Shown piece by piece: positions 1 through 9,400 of a DNA stretch of 64,000 nucleotides. The position numbers and the translations under genes were made by a program. Below the pieces are notes generated by a model. It had not been told where the DNA came from. It saw only the letters and a list, made by a program, of their open reading frames with translations, and ran no database searches. The first letter of the stretch is position 1. Every line of letters begins with the position of its first letter. Source of the DNA: Paenibacillus xylanexedens (GTDB taxonomy: Bacteria > Bacillota > Bacilli > Paenibacillales > Paenibacillaceae); the NCBI RefSeq assembly GCF_001908275.1, contig NZ_CP018620.1, positions 1,240,001-1,304,000 on the forward strand. Direction: 5' to 3'.

Positions 1-2
1 TG

Positions 3-776
3 GGTCCGATTCTGGAACGGGCTGCCCACCAGATGACAGAGCGTGGTTACGACGCCAAAGCGCTGGACTACGGACTGAAGCAAGCCGAGGAGTGGCTGGT
101 TAAACCCGAGACGATCATGTTTTTGGGTGAAAGCGGCATGAAAGCCATTAGTGGCATTCAGATGAACGGTTTGATGCAGTTTGCGATGAATGCGTTCCTG
201 GGTTATATGAACGAGGAGCGTCTGGGTGGCATTTTACAAGGATATCTCTTCGATCGGGTAGAGGATATGAAACGTGAAGGCAGCGCTCTTAGATACAAGG
301 TGCTTGATATGGTACGTACCCAGACGGTGCGTTTGGCAATGAGTGAGGCTATGCAAGATGGAATCAACAGCTGGAAGAACAATATGCTGGAGGGCTGGAA
401 CGCAGAGGAAACGGTGCTGAACAAACTCACTGAACTGAGAGACAAGGCGCTCGCCGCGATGGAAGATGGACAGTATGTAGATACGTATGCACTGCCAGCC
501 ATTGAGCGAGTATTGGTTGATCTGCGGGCAGATGACGAGTTGATGACAGGCATGAATGCCAAGATCGTAAATGGCGTCACAACACTGCTGGAGAAAAACC
601 ATTCCAAAATCGGTAAACTGGTACGCGAAAATGTGGACAAAATGGACAATGCCACTTTGGTTTCGATGATTGAGGATAAGGTTGGACAGGATCTGCAATG
701 GATTCGGATCAACGGAGCCGTTACCGGATTTGTTATCGGGATTGCGCTGACTGCGCTGCAGATGGCATTGGCATAA
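3..776 (+). CDS. DUF445 family membrane protein, 5' partial
   Basis: The frame is already open at the left edge (residues GPILERAAHQ precede the first in-window Met at 33), so the true start is upstream and about 258 C-terminal residues are visible. The visible part is mostly charged and helical and ends with an IRINGAVTG segment followed by a hydrophobic helix, which is the usual C-terminus of DUF445 (YheB-type) proteins. These are membrane-anchored proteins of unknown biochemical role. A hairpin terminator follows directly, so this is the last gene of its transcript. The family call is from memory of the C-terminal pattern; the function is not known. Confidence 0.75.
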   Translation, partial: GPILERAAHQMTERGYDAKALDYGLKQAEEWLVKPETIMFLGESGMKAISGIQMNGLMQFAMNAFLGYMNEERLGGILQGYLFDRVEDMKREGSALRYKVLDMVRTQTVRLAMSEAMQDGINSWKNNMLEGWNAEETVLNKLTELRDKALAAMEDGQYVDTYALPAIERVLVDLRADDELMTGMNAKIVNGVTTLLEKNHSKIGKLVRENVDKMDNATLVSMIEDKVGQDLQWIRINGAVTGFVIGIALTALQMALA

Positions 777-780
777 CCTA

Positions 781-819
781 AAAGAGCCACCCTTGAAGTA
801 ATGGGGCAAGGCTCTTTTT
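781..819 (+). terminator. Rho-independent terminator after the DUF445 gene
   Basis: AAAGAGCC at 781 pairs with GGCTCTTT ending near 817 and a T-run follows. It begins five bases after the DUF445 stop codon. Confidence 0.8.
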
Positions 820-861
820 GTTATGCAAATATCAATGGAGATATAGATACGCATCTTTTTT

Positions 862-1215
862 CTATTTAGAGGTTAACTGCTTGGCTTGCCCTGGCAGATC
901 GTCCGCTGTGACCTCTTCCCAGTGTGTAACACCACGCAGCGTGGATACATATAGTTTCAGATAGGCTCCATTTTTGAGTAGCTTACTGGTGGAGAAGCTG
1001 AGTGTTTTGGATTTTCCTTCGTCTGTATAGCCGATCAGTTCATAAGCATATCTGCCATTGTCATCCTTGTTGACTGTAGTCTGATTCACAGTGGTATAGT
1101 AGGTTGTTTTGCCGGCAGGGTTATCGGGAGTCAATTTAGCAGGGTCCATGAAGAAGAGCCACAGGCAAGTCAGAATAACGAGTATCAATGCGAGAATAGT
1201 GAATGCTTTTTTCAT
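862..1215 (-). CDS. YxeA family (DUF1093) secreted/membrane-anchored protein
   Basis: This 117-residue protein has an N-terminal hydrophobic helix (residues 4-24) and then a small beta-rich domain with the TTYYTTVNQ and YELIGYTDEGK pattern of the YxeA/DUF1093 family. Its function is unknown, but family members often sit beside ABC permeases for peptide-antibiotic export or resistance. An AGGAGG-like site lies just upstream of ATG at 1215. It is 29 bases downstream of lanG on the same strand, so it is probably the last gene of the lanFEG transcript. A role in self-protection is inferred only from this position. Confidence 0.8.
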   Translation of the reverse strand: MKKAFTILALILVILTCLWLFFMDPAKLTPDNPAGKTTYYTTVNQTTVNKDDNGRYAYELIGYTDEGKSKTLSFSTSKLLKNGAYLKLYVSTLRGVTHWEEVTADDLPGQAKQLTSK

Positions 1216-1244
1216 GTTCTTGTCCTCCTTTGATCTCGGTAAAT

Positions 1245-1976
1245 TTAGGACGATACGATGTCTTTATATTTCAGGCGGCGGATCGACCAGGTAGCAAACA
1301 GAAGGATAAAGAGACTGTTCATGAAAAGAAAGACGATATTCTCCGAGGATGTCAGTCCCTTTTGACTCAGAACGCCCATGCCTATAGTTAACAAGGAGTA
1401 GGGGAATAACATGCCGATTTTCAGCACATACATGCCTAGTCCTAGAAAGACTGCACAAAGGCTGATGCCAATTGGCGTCGCAAAGCTTCTTATCCGGATC
1501 GACAACCCTAGTTGCAATGCAGCAATAGAGATAGCGGCAAACCATCCTCGCAGGCTCCATATGACGGTCTCCATCGGGAACGGACCCGGAATGACGAACA
1601 GTTTGCCTGCTGCCCAGTACATGAGCATGAAGAAGGCTTGAGCCGAGAAGATCAATATGCCAACAATGACCAACTTGGCAACAAATAGGCTGGTGACTGA
1701 CACTGGAGAAGCCAGAATCATATTCCAGTTGCGATTGCTGTGTTCCAGGCGGCATACAAAGGCACAACAGATAGCGATCAGGATGGGCAGGAAGAATTCT
1801 CCGTAAAACAAACTGACCTGTGTCCACAGGCTGTACCACCCGTTTTGTAAAGCCGCTTGATTAAAATAAAAGTTAAAGCATCCGATAAGCAGACTGATAA
1901 TAGGCAGAATGCCCAGTACCAGGCTGATCCGGGAATGCCGAAGTTTAAGCCATTCTGCGGAAATGCTCCTCAGCAT
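1245..1976 (-). CDS. lanG: LanG-type lantibiotic immunity ABC permease
   Basis: This 243-residue, very hydrophobic protein has about six predicted membrane helices. It opens with a short cytosolic LRSISAEWLKLRHSR stretch typical of ABC-2 type permeases of the SpaG/MutG immunity group. It starts 12 bases after the stop of lanE with a strong GAGGAGGGG site upstream. With lanE and the ATPase lanF it should form a LanFEG complex that expels the lanthipeptide from the producer's membrane. The assignment rests on domain type, gene order F-E-G and the adjacent lanthipeptide genes. The exact LanG versus LanE label is less sure than the family. Confidence 0.85.
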   Translation of the reverse strand: MLRSISAEWLKLRHSRISLVLGILPIISLLIGCFNFYFNQAALQNGWYSLWTQVSLFYGEFFLPILIAICCAFVCRLEHSNRNWNMILASPVSVTSLFVAKLVIVGILIFSAQAFFMLMYWAAGKLFVIPGPFPMETVIWSLRGWFAAISIAALQLGLSIRIRSFATPIGISLCAVFLGLGMYVLKIGMLFPYSLLTIGMGVLSQKGLTSSENIVFLFMNSLFILLFATWSIRRLKYKDIVSS

Positions 1977-1988
1977 GTGTTCCCCTCC

Positions 1989-2738
1989 TCAAATCTCTTG
2001 TCTTGAAGCATGAATATTCCCTGCAAAATAGAAGATGGCAGCCATCAACAAGGCGGCTAAGAAAAGACCGACAGGCAGCATACCCGATACATAGGTACCC
2101 GAAGATGCGCTGTAAATATAAGTGACTGGATTCAGATCCATGTAGTAAGACCAGATGAAAAGGTGACGTACACCTGCAGGAAACAAACCCGATGTTGTAC
2201 CAATGAATCCGCCCAGCATACCCAGACATAACGCAAAAGCCTGATTGCGTACCGTAAGAGATAGCCATTGCTGAAGAGCGGTTATCGCGAGTGTAGTTAG
2301 CAGTGTGCCTATAACGAACTGCACCAGCAGGGAGAATGGTAGCGGGCCGGAAATGTTTTTGGATAGACCGAAACCGACAATGAACACAGCTTGCGCAAGA
2401 ATACCATACAGAATCAGGCTGTTCGCACATATGTACTTGGCTGTGTAGACATGATTACGTCCGATGTTGGTCGTCATCAGCATCTTCCATGTGTTCCCCT
2501 TATGCTCCATGTCACAGATGCGGGACACAACGATAGCCGATATAATGGGCAGGAACAGTCCGTTCATGGAAGCGATGCTGAAGATCAAGGCTTCCCAACT
2601 CGCATTGGCTGCACTTCGGGAGATGGAGATGCTCATGGACATGGAGGCCCAGATCATTTCTGCGGCCAGAAAAAGGGATAGCATGACCCAGATCCTTTTG
2701 CGGCGGATTTTATAATACTCCAGGGATAGAGCTTTCAT
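1989..2738 (-). CDS. lanE: LanE-type lantibiotic immunity ABC permease
   Basis: This 249-residue polytopic membrane protein begins MKALSLEYYKIRRKR and has about six hydrophobic segments, matching MutE/EpiE-type ABC-2 permeases. Its ATG overlaps the stop codon of lanF by one base (TAATG), which suggests translational coupling and equal amounts of the two subunits. It is inferred to be one of two different permease subunits of the LanFEG self-protection transporter. Sequence similarity to the neighbouring permease is limited, as is usual for LanE and LanG. Confidence 0.85.
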   Translation of the reverse strand: MKALSLEYYKIRRKRIWVMLSLFLAAEMIWASMSMSISISRSAANASWEALIFSIASMNGLFLPIISAIVVSRICDMEHKGNTWKMLMTTNIGRNHVYTAKYICANSLILYGILAQAVFIVGFGLSKNISGPLPFSLLVQFVIGTLLTTLAITALQQWLSLTVRNQAFALCLGMLGGFIGTTSGLFPAGVRHLFIWSYYMDLNPVTYIYSASSGTYVSGMLPVGLFLAALLMAAIFYFAGNIHASRQEI

Positions 2739-3658
2739 TACAGGCTCCGCTCCTTTCCGGTCAGATCCAAGAATATGTCTTCCAGACTTTTCTTGTGTTC
2801 CTCGATCCGGATCACGGGGATATCGTGTTCTACCAGCACCTTGTTCATCTGAGAGACTTCCTCGTCACGAAGATAGTTGAACACCAACTGTTTTCCATGA
2901 ACTGTGGGCATGTAGCCTTGAGTCAAAAGGATTTTCTCTGCCCTTGTCGTGTCTGTTGTCTGAAAACGAATGGTGGTCTTGTTATTGGCTTGAAGGCTCT
3001 GCATGGTTCCCTGAAACAGCAGCTTGCCATCACTGATAATCCCGACCGAGGTAGCAATCTGTTCGATCTCGGACAACAGGTGGCTGGATAACAGGACTGT
3101 TATGCCATATTGACCCGGAAGGGACTTGATTAATTCCCGGATCTCACCGATTCCGGCCGGATCAAGTCCGTTTGTAGGCTCATCCAGAATTAGCAGGCTC
3201 GGGAAGGCAAGCAGGGCCATGGCAATACCGAGTCGTTGCTTCATCCCTAGGGAATACTGATCGGCCTGCTTATGTTTTTGATTTTCGAGCCGGACAATTT
3301 TCAGAGCTTCATCAATATTTTTGTTCGGTACGTTCCGTAGCCGCTGCATGACTTTCATATTCTCAAGTCCAGTCAAGTGGCCGTAATAAGATGGAGATTC
3401 GATCAGTGAACCTGTCTGATTCAGAATGGAAGGGCGATGTTTATTCAGATCTTTGCCGAACACCTTTACAGTGCCTTCGGTAGGTTTGATCAAACCCAAC
3501 AGCATTTTTAATGTGGTTGTTTTGCCTGCTCCGTTAGGACCCAGGAAGCCAAAAATCTGTCCCGTCTCAACTGCCAGATTGACCTGATGTACGCGGTTAG
3601 TACCGCCATAAGATTTGGACAGGTTATGCGTTTCCACGATGGGGGAACTGTTTATCAT
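2738..3658 (-). CDS. lanF: LanF-type lantibiotic protection ABC transporter ATPase
   Basis: This 306-residue single-domain ABC ATPase has Walker A GPNGAGKTT at residues 40-48, signature YSLGMKQRL, Walker B LLILDEPTNGLDP and an H-loop with LLSSHLL. The C-terminal third is the extension common in BcrA/SpaF-type exporters. I place the start at the internal Met (position 3658) because GGAG lies nine bases before it. The upstream in-frame ATG at 3673 has no good ribosome-binding site. It should energise LanE and LanG for producer immunity. The upstream intergenic region holds a direct repeat that may bind LanR. Confidence 0.88.
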   Translation of the reverse strand: MINSSPIVETHNLSKSYGGTNRVHQVNLAVETGQIFGFLGPNGAGKTTTLKMLLGLIKPTEGTVKVFGKDLNKHRPSILNQTGSLIESPSYYGHLTGLENMKVMQRLRNVPNKNIDEALKIVRLENQKHKQADQYSLGMKQRLGIAMALLAFPSLLILDEPTNGLDPAGIGEIRELIKSLPGQYGITVLLSSHLLSEIEQIATSVGIISDGKLLFQGTMQSLQANNKTTIRFQTTDTTRAEKILLTQGYMPTVHGKQLVFNYLRDEEVSQMNKVLVEHDIPVIRIEEHKKSLEDIFLDLTGKERSL

Positions 3659-3733
3659 TGATCTCAACTCCATTTCACTAATGTCTCTGTTGCTCTAAAT
3701 ATAGATCAGGCTTCTTGCTCGTAGCTGAAGATA

Positions 3734-3750
3734 ACCTTACAATTACCTTA
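3734..3750 (-). promoter_or_regulatory. Candidate LanR operator upstream of lanF
   Basis: Two copies of ACCTTA (3734-3739 and 3745-3750) lie with an 11-bp period in the lanF/lanR divergent region; on the minus strand they read TAAGGT. An 11-bp direct repeat is the usual site for OmpR-type regulators. Binding is inferred. Confidence 0.4.
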
Positions 3751-3811
3751 AATGGAAATGGGAAATATAGGATGAATGCCTTTATGATGTATAATAAAAA
3801 GGGTGATATCA

Positions 3812-4525
3812 ATGGAATTATTGAAGAATAAGAAAATATTGATCGTAGATGATGAACCTGAGATACGGGAAATGATTGAACGTTTTTTACGTAAAGAAGG
3901 TTTTTTTCGGGTCTATACGGCCGATAACTTCGTGAATGCCTTGGCAGTATGCAGGCTTGAAAAACCGGATGCAGCAATCCTGGACGTGATGCTTCCAGAT
4001 GGGGATGGGTTCTCTCTGCTCTCTTCGATCCGGTCATTCTCGGACATGCCTGTTTTGTTCCTGTCGGCACGTGGTGAAGATGAGGATCGATTGCTCGGTC
4101 TGGGGCTGGGAGCGGATGATTATATGGTCAAGCCCTTTCTGCCAAGAGAGTTGATTCTCAGGCTGATGGCTATTCTGAAGCGGGTATATGCCTCCAATAC
4201 GGTGGAGAGATTGCCTGTATTCCGTTTAGGTGAACAAACCATTGATCTGGAGAGTGCTGTTGTGCAGGGGACAGACAGGGAGCTTCCATTGACAGCTAAG
4301 GAGCACGCCATACTGATCAAGTTGTATGAGAATCAAGGCCGGATTGTAACCAGCGATGCCCTGTGTCAAGCCGTATGGGGAGACGAGAGTTATGGTTATG
4401 AAAATACACTGATGGTGCATGTTCGGCGAATCCGGGAGAAGATTGAGGAAGACCCGTCCAAACCGGTATTTTTGCTAACCGTTCGGGGCCTTGGTTACAA
4501 ACTGATGGCTCAGGAGTCTAGGTGA
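3812..4525 (+). CDS. lanR: OmpR-family response regulator of the lanthipeptide locus
   Basis: This 237-residue protein has an N-terminal receiver domain (acidic pocket D13-D14, phospho-acceptor D58 in ILDVMLPDGDG, conserved Lys in MVKPF) and a C-terminal winged-helix DNA-binding domain ending GLGYKL. I choose ATG at 3812 because AAAAAGGG sits at normal distance; the in-frame GTG at 3803 overlaps that site. Its stop overlaps the kinase start (TGATG). It lies between lanFEG and lanAMT, so it probably controls one or both. The direct repeats near lanF and lanA fit an OmpR-type dimer. Confidence 0.88.
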   Translation: MELLKNKKILIVDDEPEIREMIERFLRKEGFFRVYTADNFVNALAVCRLEKPDAAILDVMLPDGDGFSLLSSIRSFSDMPVLFLSARGEDEDRLLGLGLGADDYMVKPFLPRELILRLMAILKRVYASNTVERLPVFRLGEQTIDLESAVVQGTDRELPLTAKEHAILIKLYENQGRIVTSDALCQAVWGDESYGYENTLMVHVRRIREKIEEDPSKPVFLLTVRGLGYKLMAQESR

Positions 4526-5907
4526 TGGATGGCGTTGTTCGAATTCTAAGAAAGTTTGTAGGATCTACCATTCTGGTATCTGTGGTGCTGTTATTGTTCA
4601 ATCTAATTTTGCTAGGTTCGCTGATCTTCAAGGAAATTCATGAGGGTCCTTCCCCCGGTGCGGTTGTGAAACAGATGGCCAGTGGTCTGAGTAAGGGCGA
4701 GCAGGGGGACTATGCGCTAAACAGCGATGGAATGCAACTGCTGGATACATATCAGGCTTGGGCGATGCTGCTCGATCCCCAGGGCAAGGTACAGTGGAGC
4801 GAACGGCTTCCGGCTGAAATCCCGCGCTCTTATGACGTGACGGATGTTGCGAAGTTCTCGCGATACTATCTTAAGGAATACCCGGTGTACGTATGGGAAC
4901 GTGAAGATGGATTATTGGTCGTAGGCTACCCTAAGAATACGTACGGAAAATACCAGTTCGACTTTCTGGCAGAGTGGCTCAAGTCATTGCCTATTCGGAT
5001 CATACTATTGTTGGTGTGTAATGTGGCTCTTGCTCTACTAGTATCCATACTCATTGGAACGCGGGTGATCCGTAGTATTCGACCGTTAATCCATGGCATT
5101 CACGCATTGGCAAAGGAAGAGCCTGTTCACGTCGAAACCAAAGGTATATTTAATGACCTGTCACAAAGCATCAATTCAACATCCCGTATGCTTCAGGACA
5201 AGGATGATGCTCTAAAAGCGAGAGATGAAGCGCGATCCAACTGGATCGCAGGCATTTCTCATGATATACGGACACCCTTGTCCATGATTCTGGGTTACGC
5301 GAGTGAGTTGGAGGAGCAATCGGATTTGTCAGCCGAGCACAAACAGCAGGCCTCCATTATTCGTCGCCAGGGTGAACGCCTGCGGTCACTGGTCAGTGAT
5401 CTAAACCTGGTATCCATGCTGGAGTATGAGATGCAGCCTCTACAGTTGAAGTCGATTCGACTCTCGGTACTAGCAAGGCAGGCTGTGTCGGATTTTTTGA
5501 ATAATGGACTGGATGAGCGTTATCCAATCTCGCTTCATGTTCAGGACGAGAGTCTCCATGTTATGGGGGATGAACGATTATTGTATCGTGCAGTAACGAA
5601 TTTGGTACAAAACAGTATCACGCATAACCCGGAGGGGTGTGCAATTGTGCTGGAAACGATGCGTGCAGCTGAGGATGTATGTTGTGAATTTGTGGTGTCA
5701 GATGATGGAAAAGGAATTCCAAAAGAGTATCTGGACGATGTGGTGGTTCTCCCCTATGCGGCAGGACGCGTACGGCCTTCCCGTCAGGGACATGGCTTAG
5801 GGCTTCCAATGGTATCAAGGATTGCGCAGGCTCATCGGGGAAAGCTTATTCTTGAGAGTGATAGTGGGGAAGGGCTTAGAGCTGCTTTGCAGTTGCCTGC
5901 TACTTAG
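4525..5907 (+). CDS. lanK: Membrane sensor histidine kinase, partner of LanR
   Basis: This 460-residue kinase has a first membrane helix near residues 12-32, an extracellular domain of roughly 120 residues, a second helix near 155-180, a HAMP-like linker, a HisKA domain with phospho-acceptor H246 (AGISHDIRTPL), and an HATPase domain with N, G1 and G2 boxes (NSITHNP, DDGKGIP, GHGLGLP). The start at 4525 has AGGAG eight bases upstream and overlaps the lanR stop. The extracellular domain suggests it senses an external signal, perhaps the peptide itself or an antibiotic; that is inference. A clear terminator follows. Confidence 0.87.
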   Translation: MDGVVRILRKFVGSTILVSVVLLLFNLILLGSLIFKEIHEGPSPGAVVKQMASGLSKGEQGDYALNSDGMQLLDTYQAWAMLLDPQGKVQWSERLPAEIPRSYDVTDVAKFSRYYLKEYPVYVWEREDGLLVVGYPKNTYGKYQFDFLAEWLKSLPIRIILLLVCNVALALLVSILIGTRVIRSIRPLIHGIHALAKEEPVHVETKGIFNDLSQSINSTSRMLQDKDDALKARDEARSNWIAGISHDIRTPLSMILGYASELEEQSDLSAEHKQQASIIRRQGERLRSLVSDLNLVSMLEYEMQPLQLKSIRLSVLARQAVSDFLNNGLDERYPISLHVQDESLHVMGDERLLYRAVTNLVQNSITHNPEGCAIVLETMRAAEDVCCEFVVSDDGKGIPKEYLDDVVVLPYAAGRVRPSRQGHGLGLPMVSRIAQAHRGKLILESDSGEGLRAALQLPAT

Positions 5908-5908
5908 A

Positions 5909-5939
5909 AAAACACCTGTCTTGGACAGGTGTTTAAAAT
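5909..5939 (+). terminator. Terminator after lanK
   Basis: AAACACCTGTC at 5910-5920 and GACAGGTGTTT at 5924-5934 form a perfect 11-bp stem with a TTG loop. It separates the lanRK transcript from the lanA promoter. Confidence 0.8.
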
Positions 5940-6002
5940 TTTGTGCATTTAACAACGAAATAACACAATTTTGTTGTGATTCTAGTAAATGCGATTTATT
6001 TT

Positions 6003-6020
6003 GTAAAATGGTGGTAAAAT
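6003..6020 (+). promoter_or_regulatory. Direct repeat upstream of the lanA promoter, candidate LanR site
   Basis: GTAAAAT occurs at 6003-6009 and 6014-6020, an 11-bp period, ending 12 bases before the -35 box of lanA. The placement suits an OmpR-family activator. It resembles the TAAGGT repeat upstream of lanF. Confidence 0.4.
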
Positions 6021-6032
6021 CCCGAAAATAGA

Positions 6033-6062
6033 TTTACAAAAACTAGCAAATTATGCTAGAAT
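6033..6062 (+). promoter_or_regulatory. lanA promoter with overlapping palindrome
   Basis: The -35 is TTTACA (6033-6038) and the -10 is TAGAAT (6057-6062) with an 18-bp spacer and a TGC extended -10. An inverted repeat CTAGCA-aatta-TGCTAG (6043-6059) covers the spacer and part of the -10, so a repressor could also act here. Confidence 0.6.
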
Positions 6063-6184
6063 GAATATATAGAAAATAATTACATAATTTAAATATTTTA
6101 CAATATCCTGCAGTTGAGTTCAACATTGGTGTTTAGCTTTTTATAAGCTATACATATAAAAAAATTCGAATGGAGGTTTTTTCA

Positions 6185-6367
6185 ATGAAACAATTCAATC
6201 TCGAAGCATTGCGAGCAATCGAGGACATCAGTGATGACGAGCTTATGGTCATTACAGGAGCGGTATCTGTAATTGATGCTCAAGCTAGTGGCGGTGTATT
6301 TTGTACGGTAAGTCATGAATGTCATTATAATTCGGTTTCACCTTCTTCCTGGCTTACTTGTTGTTAA
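6185..6367 (+). CDS. lanA: Class II lanthipeptide precursor, lacticin 481 group
   Basis: This 60-residue peptide starts at ATG 6185 with TGGAGG eight bases before. The leader (residues 1-26) is acidic and ends ELMVITGA, a double-glycine-type site like the ELDLILGA of lacticin 481. The predicted core (27-60) has T41-V-S43-H-E-C46, the conserved ring-A/lipid II-binding motif, then N49-S50 and a terminal T58-C59-C60. By analogy the rings are T41-C46, S43-C59 and S50-C60. Oddities: an extra Cys40 where lacticin 481 has His, about six additional N-terminal core residues, and a two-residue-longer loop (VSPSSWLT) before the final cysteines. It lies directly upstream of lanM and lanT. Confidence 0.93.
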   Translation: MKQFNLEALRAIEDISDDELMVITGAVSVIDAQASGGVFCTVSHECHYNSVSPSSWLTCC

Positions 6368-6382
6368 ATTTTACTCTCATCT

Positions 6383-6423
6383 TCAAGCACATAGCTGATT
6401 TCAGTTATGTGCTTGATTTTTTT
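6383..6423 (+). terminator. Attenuator/terminator between lanA and lanM
   Basis: A 16-bp stem (6383-6398 with 6401-6416, one G-T pair) with a two-base loop is followed by seven T residues. Partial read-through would give much more lanA than lanM transcript, as is usual in lantibiotic operons. Confidence 0.88.
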
Positions 6424-6468
6424 ATGTGAGATTTTGGACACCAAACCATCCAATAGAAGGGGAATGAA

Positions 6469-9400
6469 ATGATGAGCATACAGGAGCGATTACATGACTC
6501 CCGCTGGAGTGATGCACTCTACTTAACAGAGAAATACAAACAGTTTGTGCAGCGATATACTGCACAAGTTCCCAACGTTCCGAATGTGGACATGCCTGTA
6601 GAGCAAACGGATTCAGGAAGAATGCAGCAATGGCTTGACAAGTTTTTTCAGGACCAGGAGCAATTGTCGAATCGCTTCCAGGCTGAATCCATGAAGGTGG
6701 ATACGGTGCAGGCTATGTTTAATGATACAGGTTTTATGTACGACTTTGCTGAAATGACCTGGCATCAGGAACTCCGCAGAACATTTCTGGAGAATGAGCA
6801 TCTGGAGATCGAATACTTTATTGAGGGCGATACGGATGAAATTCCGTTCTTTGAGTTTTCCAAACCCTTTCTGCAACGATCCATTCAGATCATGACCGAA
6901 GGCCTGAATGAAGGATATGACTGGTTGGACAAACGGCGTGTTACAGGGCTTGTTCTGAAGACAGTCTCGGATAAAGTTTTCCACATGTCTGCCAAGACAC
7001 TAATCTATGAGTTAAACAAAGCGAGATTACAAGATGAATTGAGAGGTGAGGATTCCCGGCAGCGGTATCAGCACTTTGTGAGCCAGAACATCCAGTCCAG
7101 AGAACAGATTCTCGCCTTACTGCTGGAATATCCTGTTCTTGCCCGAGGACTTGTTGAGCACACTCTTCGGATCAGTCTCAATATGATGCGTGTTCTGGAG
7201 CGCCTGACGAGAGATCGTCGTGAACTGGAGTCTTTTTTTGGTTTCGAGCTGGATAAGCTGGAGGATGTCGTATTTCTCGGGGATTCGCATAATGGTGGAG
7301 CCAGTGTATTGCGGTTAGCGTTTGCGGGAGGGGGCAATGTCATGTACAAACCAAGGAACATGGCCATCGACACCGCTTTCGCCAGACTGTTGCAATGGTT
7401 TAACGATCAGCAAATGGGGTTGCCGTTCCGTATTGCCAAATCGCTGGATCGCTCCGAATATGGCTGGCAGCAGTTTATACCCTATGAGGAAGTCACCAGT
7501 CTGGAGGCAGCGGAACGTTTTTTTGAACGGCAGGGGCAGTATCTCGCTATTCTGTATGCCGTTAACGCAACGGACATGCATATGGAGAACATTGTTGCTC
7601 AAGGTGAGCATCCATTCTTTGTCGATCTGGAATCACTGCTGCACAATCAGCCCTTCAAATATGTGGAGGAGAAGGAATACTATACGGCGCTGGAGAAGAC
7701 CCTTTCGATATTGAATGACTCCGTGTTAAAAACGAGCATGCTGCCCACGCTGGACTCCAATGCTTTGTATCACAGTGATCTAAGCGGGCTTGCGGGGGAC
7801 GTAGATCAGGTACTGAACACGTATGAGATTCACGATAAGAATACAGATACCATGAGAATACAAAGAAGCAAAGTAAGTGTGAGTCGGTTCAGTCATTTGC
7901 CTTCATATGAACAGACCCCCATCAAACCTGAACGATATATCCAAAGTTTGAAGAAGGGTTTCTATCGTGTATACAGCGCCATCATGGAGCAAAAGGAGTC
8001 ATTTATCTCCATCGTTTGCCATTACTTTGATGGTTGTGCTGTACGAACGATCGTTCGTCCGACTGTTACATACTTTACGCTGATTGAAGCAAGCTCCCAT
8101 CCCAAATATCTCAGAAACGGGCTGGATAAGAGCTTGTTGTTCGACATGATGTGGATGATTGTACGACAGGATCGTATGCGTGAAAAGCTCGTGAAATATG
8201 AATGCTACGATCTATTGCACGGAGACGTACCTATGTTCCAGACCTGTATCGGCCAGGACATGTTGTTTCACCACCACGACAACCAAGCCATTGCCGGCGT
8301 ATTTTCCTCTGATATTTTAACGCAGACTGCGGATAAAGTGCGGGCAATGAACCCAAAAGACATGGACATGCAGTGGGAATTTACCGAAAGGACACTCCAG
8401 ACCAAGTATGTGCTGGAACGTTCATTCGCTATGGAGAAGAGTACCGCAAGTGTGCAACCGGCACAGTTGAATGAACTTCGAATACCCATGACGAAAGAAG
8501 AATATTTGCATGAAGCCGTAAGGATCGGGGATTACATAAAGGATATTGCCATTATGGGAGATGAAGGTCTTTCGGTGTCATGGATCAGTATGGGTATGGA
8601 TGCAGACGAGAAGTTAATCTACAAATCTTCGGAATTGGGGTTATATAACGGGGTAACGGGCATTGCCTATTTCTATTTGTATCTGAGTCAGGAGACAGGT
8701 GACCACAAATATATGCAGATGGTTCATCTGTGTATTCAGACAGCCTGGGAGATGATCCGCAAAAAAATCGATAAAAACATCTCATTGTTCACTGGCTATG
8801 GATCACTTCTCTATTTACTGGTTCATAAAGCCAACGTATGTTCCGAACCGGGGATTAACCCGGATACGCTGGAATTGCTCGATATCCTGGACGATATGGT
8901 CGATAATGATCAGCAATTGGATGTGATCTCAGGTTGTGCAGGTACATTGATGGCTTGTGTGGACATGTATATGAACTTTCAATCGCAAAGAGCGCTGGAC
9001 GTGGCTGTGCGATGCGGAGATCGTTTGCTGAAGCTTGCGCAGCCAATGGATCAAGGTATGGCTTGGGTGACGTCAGCGATTAATAAAACGCCACTTAGCG
9101 GCATTGCGCATGGTAACGCAGGCATCTGTCTGAGTTTGGCCCGTCTATATAGTGCTACAGGCAACAAAGCCTATCTTGAAACCTGTATGGAAGGACTGAA
9201 GTATGAGGAAGCCCTTTACAGTCCTGAAGTGAACAATTGGAAAGATCTGCGGTTCACCGATGGCAGCATGCCGGAAGAACATTACGTCATGTACTGGTGT
9301 AATGGCGCACCTGGTCTAGGGATCGCCCGTATAGGATTAGCGCACCAATTGAGGTCATTAGGAGCTATGGATACGGTTGAGAAGGATATCCGCAGAGCGT

